Below, piece by piece: positions 1 through 7,418 of a DNA stretch of 15,251 bases. Every line of letters starts with the position of its first letter. Within the stretch, counting starts at the first letter, position 1. A model generated the notes under the pieces. That model worked only from the letters and a program-made list of their open reading frames with translations, had not been told where the DNA came from and made no database searches. The stretch comes from JAMWZF01 sp041628615 (GTDB lineage: Bacteria > Pseudomonadota > Alphaproteobacteria > Rhodobacterales > Rhodobacteraceae), in contig JBFKOW010000079.1 of assembly GCA_041628615.1 (NCBI GenBank), forward strand, positions 1 through 15,251, read 5' to 3'. The position numbers and the translations under genes are program-made.

Positions 1-1
1 C

Positions 2-103
2 GAACTCAAGCGCCGTTTCGACAAGGTGGCGAACGTGAAGCCGCCGGCCTCGCGGTCGGATTCTTCCGAGAAATTCGTCGTCGCCACGGGCTTTCGCGGC
101 TGA
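2..103 (+). CDS. rlmE: RlmE (FtsJ/RrmJ) 23S rRNA 2'-O-methyltransferase, C-terminal fragment
   Basis: Only the last 33 codons are in the window; the gene enters from the left edge and ends with TGA at 101-103. The peptide starts ELKRRFDKV and ends FVVATGFRG. This fits the end of the RlmE family, where a phase of the form 'K..KP.ASR..S.E.F.VATGF' closes the Rossmann fold. RlmE methylates the 2'-O of the conserved U2552 (E. coli numbering) in the A loop of 23S rRNA in a late 50S assembly step. That role is family knowledge; the catalytic residues lie outside the window. glpK begins 106 bp downstream on the same strand, probably as a separate unit. The assignment rests on a short but distinctive tail. 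Confidence 0.85.
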   Translation, partial: ELKRRFDKVANVKPPASRSDSSEKFVVATGFRG

Positions 104-121
104 GCCGCGGGCCGTCGCGGC
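104..121 (+). terminator. Possible weak stem-loop after rlmE
   Basis: Immediately after the rlmE stop, GCCGCG (104-109) can pair with CGCGGC (116-121) across a 6-nt loop. No T-run follows, so this is at best a partial or Rho-assisted terminator, and a 6-bp GC stem is common by chance at this base composition. Confidence 0.25.
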
Positions 122-209
122 ACCGGTTGCACCCGGCGCGGCGTCCCGGCATGTTCGCGCTGGCGCGGCAGGGCAACGACCGCGCGAAGGCGACTGAGGG
201 AGGATTGCG

Positions 210-1691
210 ATGACCCACGTTCTTGCCATCGACCAGGGCACCACGTCGAGCCGGGCGATCGTCTTCGACGGCGACCTGAAGATCGTCGCCACCGCGCAGG
301 AGGAATTCCCGCAGTATTTCCCGCGCTCGGGCTGGGTCGAACACGATGTCGAGGAGATCTGGGCCAGCGTCGTCGCGACCTGCCGGGCGGCGCTCGACAA
401 GGCCGGGCTGACCGCCGCCGACATCGCCGGCATCGGCATCACCAACCAGCGCGAGACCACCGTGGTCTGGGACCGCGAGACCGGCAAGGCGGTGCACCGC
501 GCCATCGTCTGGCAGGACCGCCGCACAGAGCCGTTCTGCGCCGAGCTGCGCGCCGAGGGTTTCGAGGCGGAGATCACCCATCGCACCGGGCTGCTGGCCG
601 ATCCCTATTTCAGCGGCACCAAGCTGCGCCACATCCTGAACGAGACCGGCGCGGACCCGGAGAAGGTGCTGTTCGGCACCATCGACTCGTTCCTGATCTG
701 GCGGCTGACCGGCGGCAAGGCGCATGTGACCGACGCCACCAACGCCGCCCGCACCATGCTTTACAACATCCGGGAGGGCCGCTGGGACGAGACGATCTGC
801 GGCCGCTACGGCATCCCGCTGTCGATGCTGCCCGAGGTGCGCGACTGCGCCGACGATTTCGGCACCACCGACCCGGACCTGTTCGGCGCGCCGATCCCGA
901 TCCTCGGCGTCGCGGGGGACCAGCAGGCAGCGACGATCGGGCAGGCCTGCTTCGGTCCGGGGATGCTCAAGTCGACCTATGGCACGGGCTGTTTCGCGCT
1001 GCTCAACACCGGGCCCGACCTCGTGGAAAGCCGCAACCGGCTGCTCGGCACCATCGCCTACCGGCTCGACGGCGAGGTGACCTATGCGCTCGAGGGCGCG
1101 ATCTTCGTGGCCGGGGCGGTGGTCCAGTGGCTGCGCGACGGGCTCAAGGTGATCGGCAGCGCCCCCGAGACCCAGGGCCTGGCCGAGGCGGCGGACCCGG
1201 AACAGGCGGTCTACCTCGTGCCGGCCTTCACCGGGCTGGGCGCGCCCTACTGGGACGCCAACGCGCGGGGCGCGATGTTCGGGCTCACCCGGGCGACGGG
1301 CCCGGCGGAACTGGCCCGGGCGGCGCTGGAGAGCGTCGGCTACCAGACCCGCGACCTTGTCGAGGCGATGCGGGCGGACTGGCAGGGGGCCGATGCGGAG
1401 GCGGCGGTGCTGCGGGTCGATGGCGGGATGAGCGCGTCGGACTGGGCGATGCAGTTCCTCGCCGACATCCTCGGGGCGCCGGTGGACCGGCCGGACGTGC
1501 TCGAGACGACGGCGATGGGCGCGGCCTGGCTGGCCGGGCAGCGGGCCGGGGTCTATCCCGACCGGGAGGGGTTCGCGGCGACCTGGGCGCTGGAGCGCCG
1601 GTTCGAGCCGCAGATGGACACGGCGCGGCGGGACGCGCTCTATGCCGGCTGGAAGGACGCGGTGGCGCGGACGCTCAGTTCGCGGAACTGA
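210..1691 (+). CDS. glpK: Glycerol kinase
   Basis: Cytoplasmic FGGY-family kinase that converts glycerol plus ATP to sn-glycerol-3-phosphate. At 493 residues it has the usual family length. Seen in the sequence: the N-terminal phosphate loop DQGTTSSR (8-15); glycerol-binding R81-E82 in the NQRET motif, W101, Y133 and D237-Q238, matching the E. coli set; the adenosine-side STYGTG (255-260); and the C-terminal DGGMSASDW segment. The ATG at 210 is preceded by a GGGAGGA Shine-Dalgarno sequence at about 6 nt, which fixes the start. The last 17 bp overlap the convergent small gene at 1675-1905. No glpF or glpD is adjacent, so glycerol entry and the next step must be encoded elsewhere. The ugpBAEC operon about 4.7 kb away supplies the same product from outside the cell. 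Confidence 0.98.
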   Translation: MTHVLAIDQGTTSSRAIVFDGDLKIVATAQEEFPQYFPRSGWVEHDVEEIWASVVATCRAALDKAGLTAADIAGIGITNQRETTVVWDRETGKAVHRAIVWQDRRTEPFCAELRAEGFEAEITHRTGLLADPYFSGTKLRHILNETGADPEKVLFGTIDSFLIWRLTGGKAHVTDATNAARTMLYNIREGRWDETICGRYGIPLSMLPEVRDCADDFGTTDPDLFGAPIPILGVAGDQQAATIGQACFGPGMLKSTYGTGCFALLNTGPDLVESRNRLLGTIAYRLDGEVTYALEGAIFVAGAVVQWLRDGLKVIGSAPETQGLAEAADPEQAVYLVPAFTGLGAPYWDANARGAMFGLTRATGPAELARAALESVGYQTRDLVEAMRADWQGADAEAAVLRVDGGMSASDWAMQFLADILGAPVDRPDVLETTAMGAAWLAGQRAGVYPDREGFAATWALERRFEPQMDTARRDALYAGWKDAVARTLSSRN

Positions 1692-1905
1692 CCGGGGCGG
1701 CGAGCGCGGCGGCGTCGATCTCGAACAGGTCGGCGCCGCGGGGCAGGGCGGTCACCACGCAGGCGCCCCCGGCCTGGCGGAGCCCGTAGCCGTAGCCGCG
1801 CAGCCGGAACTGCCATTCCCGGTCGCTCAGGCACTTGCGGCGCTCGGCGAGGACGAAGTCCTGCACCCGCGCGATCTCTGCGGTATCGAGGGTCGAATGG
1901 ATCAT
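1675..1905 (-). CDS. Small unknown protein, 76 aa
   Basis: I do not recognise this protein. It has 76 residues and starts MIHSTLDTAEIARV. A charged, probably helical N-terminal half contains AERRKCLSDREWQF; then come a Gly/Tyr-rich RGYGYGLRQAGG stretch and an acidic LFEIDA segment. No signal peptide or membrane span is visible; two cysteines, C25 and C49, are present. The ATG is preceded by GGGAG at about 9 nt, a credible ribosome binding site and the main argument that it is real. It lies downstream of nirV on the same strand (129 bp gap), so it could be read from the nir operon or from its own promoter. Its stop lies inside the 3' end of convergent glpK, a 17-bp tail overlap. A role in denitrification is only guilt by position. 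Confidence 0.7.
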   Translation of the reverse strand: MIHSTLDTAEIARVQDFVLAERRKCLSDREWQFRLRGYGYGLRQAGGACVVTALPRGADLFEIDAAALAAPVSSAN

Positions 1906-2021
1906 CTCGGTTCACTCCCAATGCTGTTCCGGTTCCCCGGGTTCAGGAGTGATCGGCCCGTTTGTTCGCATTCTTGCGACAATGGGGCGGAACTGGGGTA
2001 TTTACCATTCGGTCCGGCAGT

Positions 2022-2034
2022 CCGCGGATCGCGG
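2022..2034 (-). terminator. Possible short stem-loop at end of nirV
   Basis: Directly after the nirV stop (reading leftwards) a 5-bp perfect stem, CCGCG (2022-2026) with CGCGG (2030-2034), closes a 3-nt loop. No U-tract follows. It could weaken read-through from nirV into the small downstream gene, but the stem is short. Confidence 0.25.
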
Positions 2035-2781
2035 TCAGAACGGCGCGTCGGAGACGAGCCGGACGCCGAGATGGGCCGGCGGGCTGCCGACGGCGCAACC
2101 GCCGCGGGCCGGGTCGCGGATGAGGAACGACATCGCGGCCACGTGCTCGCCGCCGACGAAGAAGGCCGGGCACCGGGCCGGGTCGATGCCCTCGGCGCTG
2201 CCGGCGTAGCAATCCTGCGTCCATTCCCAGACGCTGCCATCCAGATCGGCGATGCCCTCGGGGCTGGTCGAATAGGCGCCGCGCGGCAGCCAGGCCCGCG
2301 GGGCGTTGCCCTCGAGCAGATAGGCCGAGGCCCAGGTCAGCGCCGGGTCGGTGAAGATCGGGTCCGGTTCGTCCGGCAGGACGCCTTCGGCCATCCGTGC
2401 CCATTCCGCCGCCGTCGGCAGGCGGAACGGATGCCCTGTCCGGTCGCGGACCCAGGCCAGGTAGTCCTGCACGTCGAGGTAGTTGAGGCCGGTCGCCGGC
2501 ATGTCCTCGGCGTTGCGGCCGGCCGGAACCCGGAGTTCGAGAAGGCAGGCGCCCTCGTCATGGCAGCGGTTCCACTCGGCCACGCTGACCTCGAACCGTT
2601 GCACGTAGAGCGGGGTGCCGTCGGCCAGCTGGACCGGCCGATCGGCGGCTTCGGGCAGGGGCAGCGGAGCCGCCTCCTGCCGGGCGAGACCCACGGCGAC
2701 GACGGCCGCCGCGGCGGCGGTGATCGCCAGGACGCTGAGCAGCGCCCCGATCGATCTGGGTATCCGCGCGACGACCGTCAT
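2035..2781 (-). CDS. nirV: NirV, SUMF1/FGE-fold protein of the nirK operon
   Basis: A 248-residue protein with an N-terminal hydrophobic segment (about 10-33: signal anchor or signal peptide) followed by a formylglycine-generating-enzyme (SUMF1) fold. Fold markers include FEVSVAEW (63-70), LPTAAEWARMAEG (121-133), DLDGSVWEWTQDCY (179-192) and the closing HLGVRLV (237-243). In authentic FGE enzymes a GGS..C....C segment carries the two catalytic cysteines. Here that region reads VGGEHVAAMSFLIR, with neither cysteine, so formylglycine formation is unlikely. C73/C79 and C191/C204 could form disulfides if it is periplasmic. It starts 16 bp after nirK, clearly in the same operon. NirV is the name used for the SUMF1-like partner of nirK in Rhodobacter relatives; its function is unresolved. 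Confidence 0.9.
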   Translation of the reverse strand: MTVVARIPRSIGALLSVLAITAAAAAVVAVGLARQEAAPLPLPEAADRPVQLADGTPLYVQRFEVSVAEWNRCHDEGACLLELRVPAGRNAEDMPATGLNYLDVQDYLAWVRDRTGHPFRLPTAAEWARMAEGVLPDEPDPIFTDPALTWASAYLLEGNAPRAWLPRGAYSTSPEGIADLDGSVWEWTQDCYAGSAEGIDPARCPAFFVGGEHVAAMSFLIRDPARGGCAVGSPPAHLGVRLVSDAPF

Positions 2782-2797
2782 TTCCCGGGTCCTTCCT

Positions 2798-4012
2798 TTA
2801 GCCGAAGGCGCGAGGCGCCACGACCTGTTCCATCAGCTCGTTGTCCCACTCGCCGTCGACCACCACGTGGGCCGTCGCGCCGAGCAGCACCGCCTCGATC
2901 AGGTTGTGGTTGACGTAGGCGTAGACCCCCGGCTGTTCGAAGGTGTACATCGCCGCCATCGCCGACCCGCCGCGCACGAACCAGGTTTCGAGCCCGGTCA
3001 GCGGATTGTCGGTGAAGCTGCCGGTTTCCCAGACATAGTTGCCGTGGCCGCCGATCAGGTGCGGGCGCGAGTCCCGGTTGGCCTGGTTGTGGACCATCAG
3101 CACGGTGTCGCCGACCTTGGCGCGCAGGGCGTTGTCTCCGGTCAGCGCGCCGACGGCACCGTTGAACACCGAGTGGGTGGGCACCAGCGTCCGCATCGCC
3201 GCGATGCTGTCGGCGTAGTCGTCGCCGGCGGCGTCATAGGTCTTGTAGTCGCCGTTCTCGTCCATCGGCAGGTAGTAGTCCTGCTCGCCGATGTAGAAGA
3301 TGCTGTCATAGTCGAGCAGGTTGCCGTCCTTGTCGCGCAGACCCTCGCGCGGCAGCACCATGATCGCCCCGTTCATGCCGTGGCAGACGTGGTAGGGGAT
3401 CATCTCGCCGCCGGGGGCGCAGTGATAGGTGAAGCAGCCGGCCTTGGTCGCCTTCCAGCGCAGCACGCATTCCTCGCCCGGATAGACATGGGTGAGGCCG
3501 CCACCGCCCAACGCGCCGGTCGAGGAGTGGAAGTCGATGTTGTGCTCCATGAGGCTGTCGGTCGGGTTGCGCAGGGTCAGTTCGACCATGTCGCCTTCGT
3601 GGACGATGATCAGCGGACCGGGGACCGAGCCGTTGTAGGTCAGCGCCCAGACCGAGGCGCCGGTGTCCTCGTCGACCACCATCAGGCGCTCCTGGGTTTC
3701 CAGGGTGATCTCGACGATCTTCGGCCCGCCGGTGGCGACGTGTTCGTGCGCCGGGGCGAAGGGCGGGGCGACGAGCTCCTGCCTGACCCGGGTGTAGCCC
3801 GACAGGTCGACCGCCTTGGCGGCGGACTGGGCTTCGGCCTGGGCCTGGATGAACTGCGGCGCCAGCTTCGGGATCGAGACCTTCGGCGTGTGCCGCGGCG
3901 AGGCGAGCGCCGCACCGCCGCCGACAGCGGCGGCCGCGCCGGCGAGCATGGTGCCGCGCAGCACGTTGCGGCGGCTTGTCGGCGTCTGTCCGGGGTTGAA
4001 TTTCTTGGTCAT
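2798..4012 (-). CDS. nirK: Copper-containing nitrite reductase (NO-forming)
   Basis: Periplasmic trimeric enzyme reducing nitrite to nitric oxide, the committing step of denitrification. From the ATG at 4012 it has 404 residues. An upstream in-frame ATG at 4024 has no ribosome site, whereas GGAGG lies 6-7 nt before 4012. A Tat-type signal (SRRNVL at 18-23, then an Ala/Gly-rich stretch ending ALASP) precedes two cupredoxin domains. Ligands by comparison with Alcaligenes-type NirK: type 1 copper H157, C198, H208, M213; type 2 copper H162, H197, H369; catalytic D160 and H318. All are present, so the enzyme looks active. It is a class I form, recognisable by CAPGGEMIPYH and the GMNGAIMVLPREGL segment. 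Residues C210-H211, between two type 1 ligands, are unusual. It lies between paz (67 bp upstream) and nirV (16 bp downstream). Confidence 0.97.
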   Translation of the reverse strand: MTKKFNPGQTPTSRRNVLRGTMLAGAAAAVGGGAALASPRHTPKVSIPKLAPQFIQAQAEAQSAAKAVDLSGYTRVRQELVAPPFAPAHEHVATGGPKIVEITLETQERLMVVDEDTGASVWALTYNGSVPGPLIIVHEGDMVELTLRNPTDSLMEHNIDFHSSTGALGGGGLTHVYPGEECVLRWKATKAGCFTYHCAPGGEMIPYHVCHGMNGAIMVLPREGLRDKDGNLLDYDSIFYIGEQDYYLPMDENGDYKTYDAAGDDYADSIAAMRTLVPTHSVFNGAVGALTGDNALRAKVGDTVLMVHNQANRDSRPHLIGGHGNYVWETGSFTDNPLTGLETWFVRGGSAMAAMYTFEQPGVYAYVNHNLIEAVLLGATAHVVVDGEWDNELMEQVVAPRAFG

Positions 4013-4034
4013 GGTATCCTCCATTCAGGGCGGG

Positions 4035-4068
4035 GGCGGCCCGGGCGGGAGAGATGCCCGGCGCCGCC
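4035..4068 (-). promoter_or_regulatory. Intercistronic hairpin between paz and nirK
   Basis: GGCGGCCCGGGC (4035-4046) pairs with GCCCGG plus GCCGCC (4056-4061 and 4063-4068), a 12-bp all-GC stem with one bulged base (4062) and a 9-nt loop. It follows the paz stop by 11 bp and precedes the nirK ATG by 22 bp. No U-run follows on the minus strand, so it is better read as an RNA-stabilising or partial-termination element, allowing more pseudoazurin than NirK from one transcript, than as a full terminator. The structure is seen; the role is inference. Confidence 0.55.
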
Positions 4069-4079
4069 GGTCATTGCGG

Positions 4080-4508
4080 TCAGAGATTGCCGAGCTGGGC
4101 TTCGAACCGGCTCTTGGCCTGGGGCGGCACGCGGCCGGCGAAGAAATCGTCGGGCTGGCTGGCTTCGCCCACGGCGATCACCATCACCATGCCCATCGCG
4201 TAGTGCGGGGCGCAGCGGACGCCGTAGACGCCCTCGGCTTCGAGGGTCACCTCGATCTCCTCGTTGATGCGGCCCTTGAAGCCCTCGGCCCCCTCGGGGA
4301 TCATCCCGTCGACCGTCTCGGCGTTGTGGCCGCGGTCGGTGGCGAGGAACTTCACCGTGTCGCCGGGCGCGACGGCGAGGAAGCTGGGTTCGAACACCAT
4401 GCGTCCCTCTTCGCCGGCGTTGAGCATCTTCACTTCGTAGGTCTCGGCGTGACCCGCCGTCGCCATCGCGGCGGCCAGGGCAAGAGCCGAACCGATCATG
4501 CGAAACAT
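4080..4508 (-). CDS. paz: Pseudoazurin, periplasmic blue copper electron carrier
   Basis: A 142-residue type 1 copper protein expected to pass electrons from the cytochrome bc1 side to NirK in the periplasm. A signal peptide (1-21, cleavage at GHA before ETYEV) leaves a mature chain of about 121 residues, the usual pseudoazurin size. Copper ligands are H61 (RGHNAET), C99, H102 and M107 in CAPHYAMGM, with the family spacing C-x2-H-x4-M. The reading frame extends upstream to an ATG at 4559, but an AGGAAGG site lies just before the ATG at 4508, and the extra 17 residues would spoil the signal peptide. It is first in the operon with nirK and nirV and is transcribed away from the nnrR-like gene. 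Amicyanin and plastocyanin are less likely because of the PSFLAVAPGD and PHYAMGM motifs. Confidence 0.95.
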   Translation of the reverse strand: MFRMIGSALALAAAMATAGHAETYEVKMLNAGEEGRMVFEPSFLAVAPGDTVKFLATDRGHNAETVDGMIPEGAEGFKGRINEEIEVTLEAEGVYGVRCAPHYAMGMVMVIAVGEASQPDDFFAGRVPPQAKSRFEAQLGNL

Positions 4509-4655
4509 CTGGACCTTCCTTTCAGTCTTTCGGTCTGAGTCATTGGGTATCGGGGGCATTCTAGGAGTCCGCCGCGCCTCCTTCGTTGCATCTCGTCAAC
4601 TTCGCGGCGGATATCCGGCCTGTGTTTCTGCTACCGGGATGCCGGCGAACGGGAC

Positions 4656-4669
4656 ATGATTTGGATCAA
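4656..4669 (-). promoter_or_regulatory. FNR/NNR-type box in the divergent paz-nirK / nnrR promoter region
   Basis: Read on the minus strand the site is TTGATCCAAATCAT, matching the FNR/NNR consensus TTGAT-N4-ATCAA at 9 of 10 defined bases. Its centre is 154 bp before the paz ATG. If it sits at -41.5, the usual class II position, paz transcription would begin near 4621, giving a leader of about 113 nt; TAGCAG (minus strand, 4633-4628) lies where the -10 would be. The box could also serve the divergent regulator, whose ATG is about 100 bp away. Which Crp/Fnr protein binds (the adjacent NnrR-like one, FnrL, or both) cannot be told from sequence. Confidence 0.8.
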
Positions 4670-4761
4670 TGGCCCGCAGCAGTCTTTGCTTCCGGGGCCC
4701 GGCCCGCTATCGACGGGGCGCGGCCGTCGCATGGCCGCCGCTTCGGGAGTGGTGCGGGCCG

Positions 4762-5460
4762 ATGAAGTATCTCGACGAATCCCTTCTGACCCATGTGCCG
4801 CCGTTCGACGGCCTGAGCCGGCGCGACATCCGCGAGGCGCTCGACCTCGCCGTGCCGCGGCGGTTCGAGGCCGACGAGACGATCTTCGCCGAAGGCGAGG
4901 AGGCCGCGCATTTCTTCCTGCTGCTCGACGGCACCGTGCGGGTGGTGCGCACCACGCCGCAGGGCGAGCAGATCATCGCCCTGCACATCCCCAGCGGCCA
5001 GTTGTTCGGCTTCGCGCGCGCGATCGGCCGGACCACCTATCCGGCCAATGCCGAGGCGGCGCGCGAATGTCTCGTGCTGATGTGGCCGACGCGGCTCTGG
5101 GACGGTTTCTGCGAGCGGTTTCCGGGATTCCGCGCCTCGATCTCGCACACCGTCGGGTCGCGGCTGGGCGAGATGCAGGACCGGCTTATCGAACTGGCGA
5201 CCCAGCGGGTCGAGCAGCGCGTTGCGCTGGCCCTGCTGCGGCTGATCGAGCAAACCGGCCGGACCACCCCCGAGGGCATCGAGGTGGACTTCCCGATCAC
5301 CCGGCAGGACCTGTCCGAGATGACCGGCACCACGCTGCACACGGTCAGCCGGCTGATGAGCGCCTGGCAGCGCGACGGCATCGTCGAGAGCGGCCGGCGC
5401 CGCATCATGGTGCGCGCGCCCGACCGGCTCGAAGCCTTTTGCGAGAACTCCGGGACCTGA
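4762..5460 (+). CDS. nnrR: NnrR-type Crp/Fnr transcriptional regulator (probable NO sensor)
   Basis: A 232-residue Crp/Fnr protein: cyclic-nucleotide-binding-like beta barrel (about 12-110, with FEADETIFAEGEEA and LLLDGTVRVV), a dimerisation helix (about 125-160) and a C-terminal winged helix (about 176-220). The recognition helix reads TTLHTVSRLMSAW (190-202), with the H-x2-SR signature of NNR/NnrR proteins instead of E-x2-SR of FNR. The only cysteines are 103, 117 and 227, so the N-terminal Fe-S cluster of FNR is missing, which fits a haem- or NO-responsive NNR/DNR member. The frame opens upstream at 4669, but that start would lie on the FNR box; the ATG at 4762, MKYLDESLL, is the natural one, with GGGAG about 12 nt upstream. 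It is divergent from paz-nirK-nirV and is its most likely activator. Confidence 0.88.
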   Translation: MKYLDESLLTHVPPFDGLSRRDIREALDLAVPRRFEADETIFAEGEEAAHFFLLLDGTVRVVRTTPQGEQIIALHIPSGQLFGFARAIGRTTYPANAEAARECLVLMWPTRLWDGFCERFPGFRASISHTVGSRLGEMQDRLIELATQRVEQRVALALLRLIEQTGRTTPEGIEVDFPITRQDLSEMTGTTLHTVSRLMSAWQRDGIVESGRRRIMVRAPDRLEAFCENSGT

Positions 5461-5548
5461 ATCCTGCCCCGGCTTGCGCTGGCTCAACGTCCGTCCCCGG
5501 TCCGCCGGGTTAGACATGGACAAACCGCCGCAGTCCGAGGAGGTTTCG

Positions 5549-6388
5549 ATGACAGCGTTGCCCGTTCCGCCCGACGCCGCGCCGCCGTTACCGGCCGGGG
5601 GCGCCGACATCGATCTGGACCTGCCCTATTACCTGGAGACGGGCCGCGAATGCGCGCTCTTCGCCGCCGCCCATGCGCGGCGGCTGCCGGTGCTGATCGC
5701 CGGCCCGGCGGGCTGCGGCAAGTCCCGCTTCGTGGCGCACATGGCCGCGCGGCTCGGCCGGCCGCTGGTGCCGGTGGCCTGCCATGCCGATCTCGGTTCG
5801 CCCGACCTGATCGGCCGGTTCGTCTATACCGGCTCCGACACGGCATGGGCCGACGGGCCGCTGACCCGGGCGGTCCGGATCGGGGCGGTCTGCCTGCTGG
5901 ACGGCCTGGGCGCCGCGCGGCGCGATGTCATCGGCGTTCTCGGCTCTCTCATCGGCCGCCAGCGGCGGCTGGTGATCGGCGCCACCGGGGAGGTGCTCGA
6001 GGCACCCGACGGCTTCATGCTGGTGGCCAGCGATACCGCCGCCGGCGCGCGGCCGGCGCCCTTGCCGCCCGAGGCCCGGCAGCGTTTCGTCGCGCTCCGC
6101 CTCGACGTGCCCGCGCCCGAAGCCGAGATCGCCATCGTCGCCCGGGAAAGCGGGCTGGAGGCCGGGCGGGTGGCGCCGCTGGTGCGGCTGGCCGGCCGGA
6201 TCCGGGCGATGGGGACGGCACCGCTCGCCGGCGGTGTCTCGACCCGGCTGCTGGTCCACGCGGCGGTGCTGATGACCGGCGGGATCGGCGTCGAGCGGGC
6301 GATCCTGGCCGCGATCGTCGAGCCGCTGGCCGAGGATTCGGACATGCGCCGCGCGCTGCTCGCGGTGGTCGCCTCGATCTACGGCTGA
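5549..6388 (+). CDS. NorQ/NirQ/CbbQ-family MoxR-type AAA+ ATPase, divergent
   Basis: A 279-residue AAA+ protein of the NorQ/NirQ group, ATPases that with a VWA partner (NorD) activate nitric oxide reductase and related metalloenzymes in the cytoplasm. Seen: PYYLETGRE (26-33), Walker A GPAGCGKS (52-59), the ACHADLGSPDLIGRF segment (78-91), ARQRFVAL (176-183) carrying the arginine-finger region, and GVSTRLLVHAA (229-239) as sensor 2. Odd: where NorQ has LDE, this protein has LLDG (116-119), so the Walker B glutamate is lost; the sensor-1 SYN region is SDT (161-163). It may bind but not readily hydrolyse ATP. The ATG at 5549 has GAGGAGG 6 nt upstream; earlier in-frame starts lack one. It follows nnrR by 88 bp. 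No norCB or norD is nearby, so its client may be NirK. Confidence 0.85.
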   Translation: MTALPVPPDAAPPLPAGGADIDLDLPYYLETGRECALFAAAHARRLPVLIAGPAGCGKSRFVAHMAARLGRPLVPVACHADLGSPDLIGRFVYTGSDTAWADGPLTRAVRIGAVCLLDGLGAARRDVIGVLGSLIGRQRRLVIGATGEVLEAPDGFMLVASDTAAGARPAPLPPEARQRFVALRLDVPAPEAEIAIVARESGLEAGRVAPLVRLAGRIRAMGTAPLAGGVSTRLLVHAAVLMTGGIGVERAILAAIVEPLAEDSDMRRALLAVVASIYG

Positions 6389-6397
6389 ACCGGGCGG

Positions 6398-6403
<6 letters not shown>
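6383..6403. terminator. Small hairpin between convergent ATPase and ugpC genes
   Basis: GGCTGA(A)CC pairs with GGTCAGCC around a 4-nt loop: 8 bp with one bulge. It spans the 9-bp gap and contains both stop codons, so each transcript would have its own stop in the stem. It is symmetric and could act on both strands, but there is no T-tract on either side. Confidence 0.35.
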
Positions 6404-7414
<1,011 letters not shown>

Positions 7415-7418
7415 CTGG

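Noticed and set aside
4013..4024. Earlier ATG for nirK
   Set aside because: The four extra codons are themselves the GGAGG ribosome site for the ATG at 4012.
2615..4267. A 550-codon plus-strand frame antisense to nirK
   Set aside because: It is rich in Arg, Gly, Ala, Asp and His with no domain pattern and lies over nirK and paz, which have all expected copper ligands; a GC-driven shadow.
4669..4761. N-terminal extension of the Crp/Fnr regulator
   Set aside because: The extra 31 residues begin on the FNR box and have no counterpart in the family; the ATG at 4762 is a better start.
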